Shown here one piece after another: positions 14,206 to 15,803 of a stretch of DNA of 15,803 nucleotides; within the stretch, counting starts at the first letter, position 1, and every line of letters starts with the position of its first letter. The translations under genes were made by a program, and so were the position numbers. Origin of the DNA: Candidatus Latescibacterota bacterium (GTDB taxonomy: Bacteria > Latescibacterota > UBA2968 > UBA8231); the NCBI GenBank assembly GCA_021295675.1, contig JAGWBY010000105.1, positions 9,636 through 25,438 of the forward strand, in the 5' to 3' direction. Under the pieces are notes generated by a model. It was not told the DNA's origin and did not search any database. It saw only the letters and a program-made list of their open reading frames with translations.

Positions 14206-15291
14206 ATGAACGCATCCCAAGATCCAATTCCATCCAGCCGGCTGCACGACCTCTTGCGCCCCGAAGTCCTAGCCGCCTTCGACCGCGCCTTTTTTGAACG
14301 GGAAGGCTACTGGGTCTGGGAAGGTGTCCTAACCGACGCCGGGCAACAGCGCTGGACGGCCAGTCTGCAAAAGCTACAACGGATGAACGACGCCATCGTG
14401 TTAGGTACCGACTGGGCCGCCTTTGACTACGCGAGCCGTGGATTGCCCCAACCGTCACCGGAGCAGACGACTCCTGAGTTTCTAGCCGCCTGTTGCGGCG
14501 GATCGGAGCAGATGCGTTTTATGTCGTCGGAACTCCGCGCCTATATGTACGAACAGGGGCTTTTCGTACCTGGTTCTGCGCCGGTCGCCGCAGACTTCGA
14601 GTGGCAGGGGATGATGCCGGAATACTTCCCGCTCGCGTACGACGATTTTATCCTCGACGTCACCACTAGCCACCCGCAGATGATGGAACTATTAGGTCAG
14701 CTCCTCGGCGAGCGCTTCCTGCTCGACCACTGCTTGATGCTCAACCGGCCGGCGGGATCGAGGGGGCGGCGCTGGCACGCGCATCCATATCGCCAAGGGC
14801 AGTACGAGGTCGAAGGCGAAATCGGCGATGGCTACGCGCTAACCACCCAATTCCTAGCGCAGCAATGCGTCCGCACCCTGTGCTATCCCGAAGGGATGGG
14901 GATCGGCGATGGGGGCGGCGAGTTGGCCGTTATTCCCGGTTCCCACCTCTACCGCATTCCCTATCGGTGGAATTCCACGCGGACCGAATACGACGACGAA
15001 ATGCAGACCAACTCCTTTACTGGTGAACCACTGCGGATTGAGCGCTTGTCGCTGCCGCCGGGCAGCATGGTCTCCTTCGTCCACCACATGCCGCATCACG
15101 TCGGCCACCGCGACCCGGATGCGCCCACGCGCTGGGGACTGCTGATGGCCTACCGGACTCCCGACCCCAAAGCCAGCCCGGCCAAATGGAACGAAGGGAC
15201 ACCCACCCATTGGGCCGAGCGCGTAGAGGCGGAGGACGGGCTCACCCCTGCAATGCGCCGGATATTCGAGGGGGACGATCTTTTAGTTTAG
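14206..15291 (+). CDS. Large PhyH-family protein with HxH in place of HxD
   Basis: 361 aa from ATG 14206, longer than typical PhyH proteins because of an insertion-rich N-terminal half. FFEREGYWVWEGVLTDAGQQ (29-48) is the PhyH entrance. ELAVIPGSHLYRIP is the conserved turn. MPHHVGHRDPDAPTRWGLLMAYR (from about 295) supplies the distal histidine (H297 or H298) and the arginine. At the first metal motif the sequence is RRWHAHPYRQG: H191-A-H193, so the expected aspartate is histidine. The 2OG-oxygenase chemistry is therefore uncertain; an all-histidine metal site or a non-oxygenase role is possible. No clear ribosome site precedes 14206. An upstream terminator suggests it has its own transcription. 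Cytoplasmic; substrate unknown. Confidence 0.85.
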   Translation: MNASQDPIPSSRLHDLLRPEVLAAFDRAFFEREGYWVWEGVLTDAGQQRWTASLQKLQRMNDAIVLGTDWAAFDYASRGLPQPSPEQTTPEFLAACCGGSEQMRFMSSELRAYMYEQGLFVPGSAPVAADFEWQGMMPEYFPLAYDDFILDVTTSHPQMMELLGQLLGERFLLDHCLMLNRPAGSRGRRWHAHPYRQGQYEVEGEIGDGYALTTQFLAQQCVRTLCYPEGMGIGDGGGELAVIPGSHLYRIPYRWNSTRTEYDDEMQTNSFTGEPLRIERLSLPPGSMVSFVHHMPHHVGHRDPDAPTRWGLLMAYRTPDPKASPAKWNEGTPTHWAERVEAEDGLTPAMRRIFEGDDLLV

Positions 15292-15318
15292 AGTACGACC
15301 TCTACCTTCGATTTAAGA

Positions 15319-15345
15319 AGCGGTCTGCTTCACCGACAAACCGCT
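15319..15345. other. Hairpin in the spacer before the quinoprotein gene
   Basis: AGCGGTCTG (15319-15327) pairs with CAAACCGCT (15337-15345) with one C/A mismatch and a 9-base loop. It could end transcription of the PhyH gene (stop 15291), but no uridine run follows. TATACT at 15369-15374 is a possible -10 for the next gene without a matching -35. Confidence 0.35.
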
Positions 15346-15406
15346 GGCGGCCCGCGCCTATAAAGTCCTATACTATCGCTACATCGCATCCACGAGGAGA
15401 TACGCC

Positions 15407-15803
15407 ATGACTGGTTCCCTGCTCCTTGCCCTCGCACTGTTCGCTCCGCCGTTGCTGGCCGATTCCACCGGCGAGTGGCGTTCGTACGGCGCGACGGCAG
15501 CCAGTACCAAATACGCCCCGTTTGACCAAATCGACGCCACCAACTTTGCCCAGCTAGAAATCGCTTGGACTTGGGCCTCGGCCGACCAGCCTATCCTCGA
15601 CGCCCATCCAGAAATCTGGACCATGGTCTTTGAGGGCACACCACTCCAAATCGGCGACAGGCTCTACGTCAGCACCTCGCTCAACCTAGTTGTCGCACTC
15701 GACGCCGCAAGCGGTAAAACAATTTGGACCTACGACCCGGGCACCTGGAGGTCGGGTACGCCAGCCAACGTCGGTCTAGTCCACCGAGGCGTCTCCTACT
15801 GGG
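15407..15803 (+). CDS. PQQ-type quinoprotein dehydrogenase, N-terminal part (runs off window)
   Basis: 132 codons visible. Residues 1-18 form a signal peptide (LLLALALFAPPLLA, cut before DS), so the enzyme is periplasmic. It continues GEWRSYGATAASTKYAPFDQ, then FAQLEIAWTW and LYVSTSLNLVVALDAASGKTIWTYDPG (about 83-109). These are the first blades of the PQQ-dependent alcohol/glucose dehydrogenase beta-propeller; the ALDAASGKxIW(T/S)YD motif is the classic propeller repeat. Such enzymes oxidise sugars or alcohols with PQQ and pass electrons to quinone or cytochrome c. GAGGAG lies 7 bases before the ATG. The catalytic residues lie beyond the window, so substrate and any cytochrome domain are unknown. 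Confidence 0.88.
   Translation, partial: MTGSLLLALALFAPPLLADSTGEWRSYGATAASTKYAPFDQIDATNFAQLEIAWTWASADQPILDAHPEIWTMVFEGTPLQIGDRLYVSTSLNLVVALDAASGKTIWTYDPGTWRSGTPANVGLVHRGVSYW

Overview
The window is a GC-rich bacterial accessory/catabolic segment. Its most striking content is six members of the phytanoyl-CoA dioxygenase (PhyH, Fe(II)/2-oxoglutarate oxygenase-like) superfamily in under 16 kb. With them are two enolase-superfamily (mandelate racemase/muconate lactonizing enzyme) genes, an exported cyclase-family hydrolase, an SGNH hydrolase, a class V aminotransferase and the start of a PQQ-type quinoprotein dehydrogenase. A PorV/UPF0164-like outer-membrane beta-barrel protein points to a diderm of the FCB/PVC-like world. 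The PhyH expansion resembles what is known from Latescibacterota/Poribacteria-type uncultivated bacteria. That taxonomic placement is inference only; no rRNA or marker gene is present.

Layout. At 1-2279 (minus strand) a frameshifted MR/MLE dehydratase-like gene is followed closely by a PhyH gene and then the start of a second PhyH gene. At 2280-2353 divergent promoters separate these from a plus-strand MR/MLE gene (2354-3487). A small DUF4258/DUF2283 pair (3489-4021), a broken EamA transporter (4064-4946), the outer-membrane protein (5011-6216) and a GNAT acetyltransferase (6288-6863) follow. A spacer with a REP-like hairpin precedes the aminotransferase (7067-8191), which is convergent with a PhyH gene (8203-9084, minus). 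At 9180-9343 lies a decayed copy of the promoter and first codons of the SGNH gene found intact at 11987; it sits directly in front of an unrecognised 294-aa gene (9344-10228). Two convergent PhyH genes (10326-11084 plus; 11090-11863 minus, with a stop at codon 2) follow, then the SGNH hydrolase, a broken HemJ-like membrane protein, a secreted cyclase with a 3' frameshift, a rho-independent terminator, a large PhyH gene and the truncated quinoprotein gene.

The genes suggest oxidation, dehydration and hydrolysis of small organic acids, sugar acids or lipids, but no single pathway can be read from them. The most unusual feature is a recurring lesion. Four unrelated genes each carry a reading-frame break that leaves exactly one surplus base, and at the three best-resolved sites about 7-8 family-conserved codons look missing (roughly 20-26 nt). 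A fifth gene seems to lack about ten codons in frame. This is either a real mutational signature or a systematic assembly artefact.
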